This document shows, piece by piece, positions 1 through 8,089 of a stretch of DNA of 14,732 nt (position 1 is the stretch's first letter; every line of letters begins with the position of its first letter). Source of the DNA: Clostridiales bacterium UBA4653 (GTDB lineage: Bacteria; Bacillota; Clostridia; Oscillospirales; CAG-272); the NCBI GenBank assembly GCA_002405565.1, contig DHMB01000122.1, forward strand, positions 1 to 14,732. The letters run 5' to 3'. Both the position numbers and the translations under genes were made by a program. Under the pieces are notes generated by a model. That model saw nothing but the letters and a program-made list of their open reading frames with translations, did not search any database and was not told the DNA's origin.

Positions 1-2589
1 AGCCGTTCGTTTACGGCAAAGCTGCTGCTTTCGGAGCCGGACGTCAAGGAATACTATTCGGAAATTGCAACCGAGTTCCTTTCATATGAGCGCGTCCGCT
101 CGCATACGGGATGGTCGGGCGTCAGCTTTATTGCGGGCAGAGTACAGATAGCGAAATGCACAGTCAGCGGAAAGACGCTCTGCCTTTACCTTGCCGCCTC
201 GCCCGACGGAATATCGGGCTCAAAATACAAGGCGCGTGACGTTGCGGACGTCAGAAAGCACGAAAAAACGCCGGCGCTTCTGAAAATAAAGAGCCGCGGC
301 GGGGCAAAAAACGCCGTGCAATGCATAAGCGAGGTTGCTATTGCCTTCGGACTTGAAAAGAAGAACCCGCCGCCCGAGCCGATACTTGCAAAGTCATTTC
401 CCGCGGACAGCTTTCACAATCTCGTCACGCGCGGACTGATACGCTTTGTCCGCGGTAAAAGCGGGCAGACGGACGACGGCGGAGAGACGGAACCCGTCGC
501 GCCGAAGATGACGGAACCCATCGCCGCGGGAGGCACGCAGACCGAAGAAAAAAGCGCGGAATACCGCAGGGCATACGGAGCGATTGCGGGAGGCGACGCC
601 GTCGTCAGGCTTTCCGAAAAGAAAATGCTCCGCGCGCTTGACGAAAAATGGGTCAGCGAAATCGAGGACGCTTTGCCCGCGATAGACGAACTTATGCGCC
701 GTCCGTCACACTTCATAGCGGAGACGGAAGAAGTTCTCCCCATGGAGCTGACGCGGAAAATAACGGGAAGGTCTGTTGAGCACCTCTGCCGCCATACGGA
801 CTATATATCAAGCGTAAACGGGGACGAGGTCACCCCTTCAAAGCTACTGAACGTCTTCCGCGAGGACTCCGTTCTCACTTATGAAAACAAATTTCTCAAC
901 ACTCTGATTTCGCACCTTTATTTCTTTGTTACGAAAAGATACAAGGCGGCGCTTGAAAACGGAGTCGACGAGGTCGCGAGCGTAATGAGCTTTGAGGACG
1001 ACTTTTTCGACGGCGACGCGCGGGGAAAAATCCGCATAAGCATTGAGCTTTCGGAGAAAACGACCGACGCGGACGGGATAAAGAAGGGCTTTCTCGGCAC
1101 GCCGCTCTGGGCGAGGGTCGAAAAGCTGAACGGTATAGTAAAGGGTTATACCGACTCGGAATTTGTGCGCATGATGGGCAGAAATTACGTAAAACCGCCG
1201 ATACTCCGCACAAACGCGATACTCAAAAACAAATATTTCCGTCGCTGTCTGGAGCTCTGGAACTTCCTCGAAGGCTATGACGAAAGCGGGCTCGGGATAA
1301 CGGTCTGCGAAAACGTCCGCGAACCGGAGGAGGATTATGTAGACGGAATCTGCGACGGCGCGGCAAAGCAGTATATGCTTTTCAGAGAGCGGATGAATGG
1401 CGGGGAGACCGTTGCCGAATATACGTCGGATGAGCTTTTCCCGAAAATGAATGTCCGCATAAGCGACGGAAAAGAGGATATTTCCGCCGATGATTTTGAT
1501 ATTGACGTTCCATCCGCCGGCGGAAAAACGTCGGACGCGGAGGATGAATCATTTGTTTACGACCCCGCGGAGCGGGATATGGTCTTTGCGGTGCGCGTCG
1601 CGCTGAGGGCTGCCGAATTTTATGACAGGCAGGCTGAGGATGAGGACGATTCCGATACGGTCGAGCTTCGCGGTGTGCGCTATGAAAAGACGTTTGAGGC
1701 AAAGCTCCGCCTTGCGGATGACAAGACAAAGGGATATTTTATTTCAATTGCAAATGCGCTTCTGTCATATGACGGGGTGAAAATGAGAATGAGCCGCACC
1801 GGTTGCGCCTTTTCGCGCGGGAGAAAACAGCTTGCAAGGCTGACCTTCAAGGGCAGATCGCTCTGCTTTTACGTAGCGCTCGATCCGTTTTCTTTGCCCG
1901 ACGCATACCGCGTGCGCGACGTTTCGGGTATAAAACGCTACGCGTCGACGCCGGCGCTTCTGCGCGTCCGCAGCGCAAGATGGCAGAAATACGCGCTTTC
2001 TCTTGTGTCGGCGCTGGCTGAAAAAGAGTCGCTTGCGCCTTCGGAAAAAGCCACGGCGCTTTCCGCGGACGATTTTGAAATTATGACCTTCGACGGGATG
2101 ATTTCCGCCGGACTCATCCGCAGAATATCGTCCGTGCGCAGAGCGGATACGGAGGAAACAGTCACCGAAAAAACAGATGACGACGTAACAGACGACATTC
2201 CGCCGCTTTCGGAGCCCGAGCTTTACGTCATGCCCGAGCCTGTGGCAAAAACGCCGAAGGCGGAGGATGAGCATACCGCGCAGTATTTTGAAGGCGCCTC
2301 GTCGGATCCGGAAAGTTACCCGCTTCCGGAAAAGCTGCCCGAGACGGAGACGGCTTCGGAGAGCGGACGTCTTCTTCCGGATATACGCTATCCCGGCGAT
2401 ATGGATTACAGTCGTCCGACGCTTCGCGGCGTTGACGACAGCAGCGGCTTTATAAAGGATACCGAGGAAAATTCGGATATTCCGGAGCCGGCGGAGGAGC
2501 AGGACGAAAAAGCGCCGGAGGGCGGATTTTTCGCGCGGCTTTTCCGCAGAAAAAAACATAAAAACACAAAAAAGAGTAAACATATATGA
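1..2589 (+). CDS. Large duplicated-domain protein of unknown function (5' end outside window)
   Basis: The frame is open from base 1, so the GTG at 316 is internal and the true start lies upstream; 862 codons are visible. No enzyme family is recognised. Codons ~2-150 and ~562-710 are two copies of one domain: both carry an AK-L-L start, a LLSY-like helix, a GR-Q-A stretch, GK/GR-LC-Y-A, a RDV motif and TPALL. Between them, codons ~190-465 form a separate domain with a W--EIEDALP stretch and a YENKFLNTLI motif (codons ~300), which recalls DUF2357-like Firmicute proteins, though I hold this loosely. After copy 2 comes an acidic, proline-rich linker (codons ~715-840), then a basic tail with FFARLFRRKKHK that could touch membrane. 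No signal peptide can be judged because the N-terminus is missing. The stop overlaps the peptidase start by 4 bases (ATGA), so the two are probably co-translated. Confidence 0.85.
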   Translation, partial: SRSFTAKLLLSEPDVKEYYSEIATEFLSYERVRSHTGWSGVSFIAGRVQIAKCTVSGKTLCLYLAASPDGISGSKYKARDVADVRKHEKTPALLKIKSRGGAKNAVQCISEVAIAFGLEKKNPPPEPILAKSFPADSFHNLVTRGLIRFVRGKSGQTDDGGETEPVAPKMTEPIAAGGTQTEEKSAEYRRAYGAIAGGDAVVRLSEKKMLRALDEKWVSEIEDALPAIDELMRRPSHFIAETEEVLPMELTRKITGRSVEHLCRHTDYISSVNGDEVTPSKLLNVFREDSVLTYENKFLNTLISHLYFFVTKRYKAALENGVDEVASVMSFEDDFFDGDARGKIRISIELSEKTTDADGIKKGFLGTPLWARVEKLNGIVKGYTDSEFVRMMGRNYVKPPILRTNAILKNKYFRRCLELWNFLEGYDESGLGITVCENVREPEEDYVDGICDGAAKQYMLFRERMNGGETVAEYTSDELFPKMNVRISDGKEDISADDFDIDVPSAGGKTSDAEDESFVYDPAERDMVFAVRVALRAAEFYDRQAEDEDDSDTVELRGVRYEKTFEAKLRLADDKTKGYFISIANALLSYDGVKMRMSRTGCAFSRGRKQLARLTFKGRSLCFYVALDPFSLPDAYRVRDVSGIKRYASTPALLRVRSARWQKYALSLVSALAEKESLAPSEKATALSADDFEIMTFDGMISAGLIRRISSVRRADTEETVTEKTDDDVTDDIPPLSEPELYVMPEPVAKTPKAEDEHTAQYFEGASSDPESYPLPEKLPETETASESGRLLPDIRYPGDMDYSRPTLRGVDDSSGFIKDTEENSDIPEPAEEQDEKAPEGGFFARLFRRKKHKNTKKSKHI

Positions 2590-3254
2590 AATCCGAGAAA
2601 AAAACGTCATCCCGTGCGCGGGAGATAATTTCACAGATTATATTTTACCTGCTTCTTGCGCTGATACTTTTTTCGGCGGCGTTTCTTGCGTTCAGAGGAA
2701 AGCAGAGCCGCCCGACCTTCGTTTTTGACAGAACTTTTCTGTGGGTCGAGACGGAAAGTATGGAGCCCACTATTGACGGGCGCAGCTATGTTATGGTAAA
2801 AAAATATAAAGGGGAGAAAATCGGGGTCGGAGATATCATCGTTTTTGAATGTCCCGACGAAAGCTCGCCCATATACGGAAGTCTGATTATCCATCGGGTC
2901 ATTGAGGTGACGGACGAGGGCTACCGCACAAAGGGCGATAGCGAAAAGTCGCTTGCCGACACATGGACGGTCGCTCCGGAAGGGGTCGTCGCGCTGTGGA
3001 GGGGCAACCTCGGAATTCTGACGTTTTTCGGCAGGGTGCTCTCGTCGCCCGTCGGCTTTGCCGCGGTCTGTGCGCTGTTTCTTGCGATAAGCTCCGCGAT
3101 ATATCTGCCCTCCGTCATAAAAACGATGAAAGAGGACAGCGAAAAGAAAAAGGCGGACGAGCGCGACGAGGAAATCATGCGCCGCGTGCGGCTTGAAGTC
3201 GAACGCATGGAAAACGAAAACAAAAACAGTGACGGAAACGGAAAAAGCCAATGA
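2586..3254 (+). CDS. Signal peptidase I, SipW-like (S26B) type
   Basis: This is a 222-residue membrane serine peptidase expected to cleave signal peptides on the outer face of the cytoplasmic membrane. A first membrane segment spans residues ~15-36. It is followed by ETESMEPTI with the nucleophile Ser58, then IIHRVIEV with His103, and TKGDSEKSLADTW with Gly117-Asp118 and Asp125. The general base is His at the position where E. coli-type LepB has Lys, which places it in the ER/archaeal/SipW branch. A second membrane segment (~156-175) leads to a highly charged, probably helical cytoplasmic tail (~178-222). In Bacillus, SipW processes biofilm matrix proteins such as TasA; whether this enzyme has a dedicated substrate is unknown and no obvious one is in the window. 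ATGA overlaps at both ends tie it to the duplicated-domain gene before it and the EAL gene after it. Confidence 0.9.
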   Translation: MKSEKKTSSRAREIISQIIFYLLLALILFSAAFLAFRGKQSRPTFVFDRTFLWVETESMEPTIDGRSYVMVKKYKGEKIGVGDIIVFECPDESSPIYGSLIIHRVIEVTDEGYRTKGDSEKSLADTWTVAPEGVVALWRGNLGILTFFGRVLSSPVGFAAVCALFLAISSAIYLPSVIKTMKEDSEKKKADERDEEIMRRVRLEVERMENENKNSDGNGKSQ

Positions 3255-5590
3255 AGCAGTCGGATAACGGTAAACCCCGCGCGCCCGAAAAGGGCGGCGC
3301 AAACAGATTTTATTCAAAATACATAAAGCCCGTCATCTTCTGCATGATGATTATAATATGCGTTTCCTTTCTCATTCAGCTTGCGGCGCTTGGCGGCGGA
3401 TATTATGACGACGTCAACATTCAGGCGGCGGAGCATGCGGAGGATTACGCGCTCGAGCAGGCGCTTTATATAAAGGCGAGGTTTGACGCCCTCCGTTCAA
3501 AGACGGAATTTTATGCCTCCGTGCTTGGCTCGCACGGCTCGGAAAATGACGCAAAAAGCGTGCTTTATACAGTCCGTTCCGACCTTCTTGAAACGGACAG
3601 GGAAAATTTCAGGGAGCTGCTGTATTTCTCCGGCGGACGGCTTTACGGGGTCGACGGGCGCGAGGTTGAAGGTTACCCTGCGCTTTCCGTGCTTGCGGAC
3701 GCAGAAGGAACTGTCGTCACGGAGGCGTTTCAATACGAAAACACGCTGATGTCGATAGCCGTATCGGCGCCTGTCGAAAATTCATATGCGGAAAGACTTG
3801 TTCTTGTCTATGCCCGCTCTGCCGTTTCCCTTGCGGACTTTGCTTATGACGGGCAGAACCGGCTGACGGACAGTTTTGCGTCAGCGGAGTTTGTCCTGCT
3901 TTGCGGGAGCGACGGCGTTATAGCGGAGAAGATTGTAAATTCGGACGCGGTTGACGCGGGATACGAGCCTGTCGGCTACGGGCTCTTCCGTCGACTGTTC
4001 ACCGACGCAAAAACTCTTGACCGAGTCTCCGCCATGACAACCGGCACGGAGCGCGGAAGCGAGCTTGTCGACGCGGACGGGAAAAAATATATCCTGACCG
4101 TAAACCCCTTCGGGGCTGAAAACGGCGGAATGTTTCTTTGCGGACTTTATGACGCCGAAAAGCTCTACGGCGACGCATATTCGCTCATGAACACAATCTG
4201 GGGCACGCTGATTATGCTCGGAATAATAATCATCATGCTCATTGTCATATCGGTGCTGAACAATATAAATTCCGCGCGGAAGATAAAAAGAGCGACGACC
4301 TTTGACGAGGCTGTCGGCTGTCTGACGCAGGCAGGCTTTGAAAATGAGGCGGAGGAAATTCTTTATCGCAACAGGGCGTCGCATTTTGCGATAGTTCTGC
4401 TCTCCGCAAACAATTTTGATTATATAGCCGAAAAGTTCGGCGAGGGGCAGAGCGCGGACACGCTTCGTTTTATCCGTAGCGTCTGCACAAACATGACCGT
4501 GCTCGAAGAAGCCGTTGCGTATGCGGGCGACGGGCAGTTTCTGCTGCTTCTCCATTACAGCGACAGAAAAGCCCTTATCGACAGGCTGAGCGGGCTCAAT
4601 ACGGCGATATCCGGATACAGGGGCTTTCCGGACAGCGAATATAAATTGAGCCTTTCATGCAGTATATACGAAGCGGAGCGCGACGGGGAAAAGCAGTCCG
4701 TCCGCAGAATGATAGACAAGGTCAGAATGGCGAAAAACAACGCCATGACGACGCGCGGCAATTTCACCTTCGATTTTTACGGCGACATGCTCAGAGAAAA
4801 TTATCTGCGCCGCGCGGAGATTGAGGGGCGCATGGAAAGTGCGCTTGAAAACAACGAGTTCCACCTTTTCTATCAGCCAAAGTATAATCTTAAAAAGGGC
4901 GGGATGGACGGAAGCGAAATCCTTGTCCGCTGGTTTGACGCGAAGATAGATAAATACAGAAAGCCATCCGAATTTCTGCCCATTTTCGAGGAAAACGGCT
5001 TTATAAACAGGCTTGACCGCTTCGTTTTTTACCGTGCCTGCGAAAATATCGCGCAGAGGACGAAAAACGGGCAGGTGATTTATCCCGTCTCCGTGAACGT
5101 TTCGCGCGCGACGGCAATCCAGCCCGACTTTGTCAGCTATTATGTGCGCATAAAGAAGAAGTTCGGCATAAGGGACGGCTGTGTGACGCTTGAATTTACG
5201 GAGAGCTTCGCATACGAAAATTACGAATACCTTTCCGGCGTAATATCCGAGCTCCATTCGGCGGGCTTCCTTTGCTCGCTTGACGATTTCGGCACGGGAT
5301 ATTCGTCGTTTGCCGTGCTGAAGCTGCTGGATTTCGACGAAATAAAAATTGATAAATCGCTCCTTGACAGAAGCAGTCACCCAGAAAGGGACGCAATTCT
5401 CCTGCAAAGCATTATCGATATGATAATCAAGCTCGGCATAAAGATAACGCAGGAGGGCGTTGAGGACAGGGATGAATTTGAAATGCTTGAAAAGATGGGG
5501 TGCGACGTTATACAGGGCTATTTCTTTGCAAAGCCCATGAAATATATTGACTATTGCGAGTTTGTAAACACAAACTTTCCAAAGCCTTGA
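3251..5590 (+). CDS. Membrane c-di-GMP phosphodiesterase: sensor, degenerate GGDEF, EAL
   Basis: This 779-residue protein should hydrolyse c-di-GMP to pGpG at the membrane. Membrane segments at ~27-49 and ~315-338 enclose a ~265-residue outside domain, probably Cache-like. A GGDEF-fold domain follows, but its signature reads AGDGQF (425-430) instead of GGDEF, so it is unlikely to make c-di-GMP and may only bind GTP. The EAL domain (~530-779) looks complete: E556 in EIL (the EAL motif), N616 in SVNVS, E648 in EFTES, D678-D679 in DDFGTGYSS, K699 in KID, E735 in EGVE and Q755 in QGYFFAKPM. This pattern is that of active EAL enzymes. The start codon at 3251 overlaps the peptidase stop by 4 bases. 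A hairpin follows the stop codon. Confidence 0.92.
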   Translation: MKQSDNGKPRAPEKGGANRFYSKYIKPVIFCMMIIICVSFLIQLAALGGGYYDDVNIQAAEHAEDYALEQALYIKARFDALRSKTEFYASVLGSHGSENDAKSVLYTVRSDLLETDRENFRELLYFSGGRLYGVDGREVEGYPALSVLADAEGTVVTEAFQYENTLMSIAVSAPVENSYAERLVLVYARSAVSLADFAYDGQNRLTDSFASAEFVLLCGSDGVIAEKIVNSDAVDAGYEPVGYGLFRRLFTDAKTLDRVSAMTTGTERGSELVDADGKKYILTVNPFGAENGGMFLCGLYDAEKLYGDAYSLMNTIWGTLIMLGIIIIMLIVISVLNNINSARKIKRATTFDEAVGCLTQAGFENEAEEILYRNRASHFAIVLLSANNFDYIAEKFGEGQSADTLRFIRSVCTNMTVLEEAVAYAGDGQFLLLLHYSDRKALIDRLSGLNTAISGYRGFPDSEYKLSLSCSIYEAERDGEKQSVRRMIDKVRMAKNNAMTTRGNFTFDFYGDMLRENYLRRAEIEGRMESALENNEFHLFYQPKYNLKKGGMDGSEILVRWFDAKIDKYRKPSEFLPIFEENGFINRLDRFVFYRACENIAQRTKNGQVIYPVSVNVSRATAIQPDFVSYYVRIKKKFGIRDGCVTLEFTESFAYENYEYLSGVISELHSAGFLCSLDDFGTGYSSFAVLKLLDFDEIKIDKSLLDRSSHPERDAILLQSIIDMIIKLGIKITQEGVEDRDEFEMLEKMGCDVIQGYFFAKPMKYIDYCEFVNTNFPKP

Positions 5591-5595
5591 ATACG

Positions 5596-5624
5596 GCGGT
5601 CACGGAAGGATGAACCGCGACCGC
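5596..5624 (+). other. Intergenic hairpin after the EAL gene
   Basis: GCGGTCACGG (5596-5605) pairs with CCGCGACCGC (5615-5624) in a ten-position stem with one A-C mismatch and a nine-base loop. It starts six bases after the EAL stop. No T-run follows, so it is a weak intrinsic terminator at best. It could instead be an mRNA processing or 3'-end stabilising element between the first three genes and the GGDEF/HD-GYP gene. Confidence 0.5.
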
Positions 5625-5652
5625 ATTTATGACATTAAATAATCAAACACAC

Positions 5653-5657
5653 GGAGG
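5653..5657 (+). promoter_or_regulatory. Ribosome binding site that fixes the start of the GGDEF-REC-HD-GYP gene
   Basis: A perfect GGAGG sits four bases before the ATG at 5662. The in-frame ATG at 5629 has no comparable site and would add eleven low-complexity residues, so 5662 is preferred. Confidence 0.8.
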
Positions 5658-5661
5658 AATT

Positions 5662-7587
5662 ATGGAAAACGTGGAGAGAATGTCAAAAAGTCAGGTCTCG
5701 GAGGAGATAAAAACACTTTCAAAATATTTCAGCTGTGTACGCGTGCTTGACGCGTCCTCTGTTCCCGCGCCGGAGATGAGTATCGCGGCGAAGGGCAGCG
5801 AATGTGACTGTTACAGCGTGTGGGATCGCACTGTTCCATGCGATTACTGTGTTTCGGCACGCGCCCTTGCGGACAGAGAAACCAAAAACAAGATAGAAAC
5901 GGTCGGCGATAAGGTCTTTCAGGTGACGGCGAGATACGTCGAGATCGACGGCAAGCCCTCCGTAATCGAGATGATACGCGAGTTTGACAGCGATTTTCTC
6001 GCGGAATATTCGCGGGAAAATTCACATATCCCGAAGCTCGACGACTATTACGACAAGATTTATATCGATATTCTTACAGGCTGTTACAACAGGCGCTTTT
6101 ATGAGGAACGTCTGAAAGACAGCACGATAAGCGCGGGCGTCGCGTTTATGGATATCGACGATTTCAAGCTGTTCAACGATGTTTACGGTCACGCCGCGGG
6201 AGATGAGATTCTGCGCGCGGTCGTCGGTCAGCTGAGAAACTGCATGCGCAGCGGGGACAAGCTCATAAGATACGGCGGGGACGAATTTGTCGCCGTTTTC
6301 CCGGGAATCGAGCGCGGAGCCCTTCTGGACAGACTGAACACCATACGCGAAAAGATACCGCAGATAGAAATAAACGGGCTTTCAGCCGTCAACCTTTCGC
6401 TCAGTATCGCGGCGGTTATGGCGGAAAAGGAATCGATAAACGAAGCCGTCAATCGCGCGGACGCGCTGCTCATGTATAAAGCCAAAAAGGGGAAGAACAC
6501 CGTCATAACGGACGAAAATATTTCGGGGTCGCCGTCAAGGGAGAAGGCGAACGTGCTCATAGTCGACGATTCGGAGTTTAACCGCGAGATACTCGTTTCA
6601 ATCCTCGGCAACGAATTTTCGATAATCGAAGCGGGAAGCGGCGAGGAATGTATAAAGCTTCTCGAGCATTACGGCAAGAACATATCCGTTGTCCTTCTGG
6701 ACGTCATCATGCCCGGAATGGGCGGATTTGAAGTGCTTTCGTATATGAACGTTCACCATATAATCGATTCCGTTCCCGTCATAATGATAACGGGGGACGA
6801 GTCCGAGCAGTCGATAAGGCGGGCATATGAGCTGGGCGTATCGGATTATATAAGCCGCCCGTTTGACGTCAAGGTCGTTTACAGGCGCGTTATAAACACA
6901 ATCCAGCTTTATTCAAAACAGCGCAGACTGATAAAGCGCGTGACGGAGCAGACTGTCGAAAAAGAAAAGGACGCAAAAATCCTGACGGGGATAATCAGTC
7001 ATGTCGCGGAATTCCGCAACGGCGACAACGGCAGGCACGTCATAAACATACGTCGCCTCACGCGGATGGTTCTCGAACGGCTTGCGCTCAAAACGACGGA
7101 ATATAATCTGACAATGCGCGATATCGATATGATAACGAACGCTTCCGCGCTTCACGACATCGGTAAAATTGCGATTGACGAAAAAATCATAAACAAGCCC
7201 GGAAGGCTGACGGCGGAAGAATTTGAGATTGTCAAAACGCATACGACCGTCGGCGCGGAGATGGTATGGAGCCTTCGCGAATACCGCGGCGAGCCGCTTT
7301 TGCGCTATGCTTACGATATCTGCCTTTATCATCACGAAAGATATGACGGCTCCGGCTATCCGAAGGGGCTTTCCGGCGACGATATACCGATAGCCGCGCA
7401 GGTCGTCGCGATATGCGACGTATATGACGCGCTGACGAGCAAGCGGGTTTATAAGCCCGCAATGACGCACGACGAGGCGATGAAGATAATCAGCGTGGAC
7501 GAACGGGGAAAATACAATCCGGCAGTGCTTGAATGTTTCTGCGAGATGGCGGATGAGCTGAAAGGGCTCGGCACGTCCGAAAACTGA
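5662..7587 (+). CDS. Bifunctional c-di-GMP regulator: Cys-PAS-like, GGDEF, receiver, HD-GYP
   Basis: This 641-residue soluble protein has no membrane segment. The N-terminal ~115 residues look PAS-like and carry four cysteines spaced C48-x-C50-x9-C60-x2-C63. The GGDEF domain (~132-280) has an intact GGDEF at 205-209 and an inhibitory I-site R196-S-G-D199 five residues before it, so it should be a feedback-inhibited diguanylate cyclase. The receiver (~296-415) has the DD pair in IVDDSE and the phosphoacceptor D347 in LLDVIMPGMGG, but the usual Lys before Pro is Arg399 (SRPFD). The C-terminal HD-GYP domain has H498-D499 in ALHDIGK and HHERYDGSGYP at 557-567, which indicates an active c-di-GMP phosphodiesterase. 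Synthase and phosphodiesterase are therefore joined through a phosphorylatable switch. No kinase domain is present. The Hpt gene 39 bases downstream is a likely phosphate donor. Confidence 0.93.
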   Translation: MENVERMSKSQVSEEIKTLSKYFSCVRVLDASSVPAPEMSIAAKGSECDCYSVWDRTVPCDYCVSARALADRETKNKIETVGDKVFQVTARYVEIDGKPSVIEMIREFDSDFLAEYSRENSHIPKLDDYYDKIYIDILTGCYNRRFYEERLKDSTISAGVAFMDIDDFKLFNDVYGHAAGDEILRAVVGQLRNCMRSGDKLIRYGGDEFVAVFPGIERGALLDRLNTIREKIPQIEINGLSAVNLSLSIAAVMAEKESINEAVNRADALLMYKAKKGKNTVITDENISGSPSREKANVLIVDDSEFNREILVSILGNEFSIIEAGSGEECIKLLEHYGKNISVVLLDVIMPGMGGFEVLSYMNVHHIIDSVPVIMITGDESEQSIRRAYELGVSDYISRPFDVKVVYRRVINTIQLYSKQRRLIKRVTEQTVEKEKDAKILTGIISHVAEFRNGDNGRHVINIRRLTRMVLERLALKTTEYNLTMRDIDMITNASALHDIGKIAIDEKIINKPGRLTAEEFEIVKTHTTVGAEMVWSLREYRGEPLLRYAYDICLYHHERYDGSGYPKGLSGDDIPIAAQVVAICDVYDALTSKRVYKPAMTHDEAMKIISVDERGKYNPAVLECFCEMADELKGLGTSEN

Positions 7588-7626
7588 AAAAGGTCACGCG
7601 ATTGAACAAAAAATGGGGGAAAACAG

Positions 7627-7968
7627 ATGGAAATCAGAAAATTTTATGAAACGATAGGCTCCGATTACAAGGACGTTGAAAAGCGCATGGGGTCTGAAAA
7701 GCTGGTTGTGCATTTTGTCGGCAGATTCATGCAGGACAAGACCTTTGCCTCGCTTTCCGAAGCGATGGGAAAGAATGACGGCGAGGCGGCTTTCCGCGCG
7801 GCGCATACTCTCAAGGGCGTTTGCAGCAATCTCGGCTTTGACCGTCTGCGCGAGGCGTCCTCGGAGCTTACGGAAGCGCTCCGCCACGGAAGTATCGAGG
7901 GAAGCGAAGTCCTCTTTGCAATCGTCAAAAAGGAATACGAGAAGGTTATCGGCGCCTGGGAAGGCTGA
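7627..7968 (+). CDS. Histidine phosphotransfer (Hpt) domain protein
   Basis: This 113-residue, all-helical protein is the size of a single Hpt domain. The phosphorylation motif AAHTLKGVCSNLGF places the active histidine at H60. The preceding helix carries FMQDKTFASL and the following helix LREASSELTEAL, as expected for the four-helix bundle. Stand-alone Hpt proteins carry phosphate between the receiver of a hybrid kinase and the receiver of an output protein. Its neighbours fit both roles: the receiver-containing GGDEF/HD-GYP gene lies upstream and a hybrid kinase gene downstream. The start is supported by a purine-rich TGGGGGA about eight bases upstream. The 39-base spacing from the previous stop suggests co-transcription with it. 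Confidence 0.93.
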   Translation: MEIRKFYETIGSDYKDVEKRMGSEKLVVHFVGRFMQDKTFASLSEAMGKNDGEAAFRAAHTLKGVCSNLGFDRLREASSELTEALRHGSIEGSEVLFAIVKKEYEKVIGAWEG

Positions 7969-8006
7969 TAATTCTTTGAAAAAAGCCGCGCGGCGGACGG
8001 AATGTC

Positions 8007-8035
8007 TTGCATGGCGGCGAAAACGGTGATAGAAT
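8007..8035 (+). promoter_or_regulatory. Candidate sigma-A promoter for the hybrid kinase gene
   Basis: TTGCAT (8007-8012), a 17-base spacer and TAGAAT (8030-8035) are seen, with an extended -10 TG at 8027-8028. The -10 box matches five of six consensus bases; the -35 box matches only three. Transcription would start near 8042, just before the hairpin at 8049. Confidence 0.5.
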
Positions 8036-8048
8036 ATTTCCGGAAAGC

Positions 8049-8074
8049 GGCTTATCCCTGCGGATAAGCCTTTT
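8049..8074 (+). terminator. Intrinsic terminator or leader hairpin
   Basis: GGCTTATCC (8049-8057) and GGATAAGCC (8062-8070) form a perfect nine-base stem around a four-base loop, followed by TTTT (8071-8074). It should end the transcript of the GGDEF/HD-GYP and Hpt genes. It lies only 15 bases before the next start codon and downstream of a candidate promoter, so it could also act as an early attenuator. Confidence 0.75.
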
Positions 8075-8089
8075 AACGGAAGAATCATC

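Noticed and set aside
316..2589. GTG at 316 as the start of the first gene
   Set aside because: The same frame is open and clearly coding back to base 1, and the upstream residues complete the first copy of the duplicated domain.
1765..2634. Long minus-strand open frame, with others such as 3881-4555, 9851-10651 and 12523-13401
   Set aside because: They lie opposite well-supported genes, have Arg/His/Phe-rich low-complexity products, no recognisable domains and no ribosome binding sites. They are shadows of GC-biased coding DNA.
5629..5661. ATG at 5629 as the start of the GGDEF-REC-HD-GYP gene
   Set aside because: A GGAGG lies four bases before ATG 5662, and the extra residues look like translated intergenic DNA.
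7985..7994. GCCGCGCGGC palindrome after the Hpt gene
   Set aside because: Short GC palindromes are expected by chance in this GC-rich DNA and nothing else supports a site.
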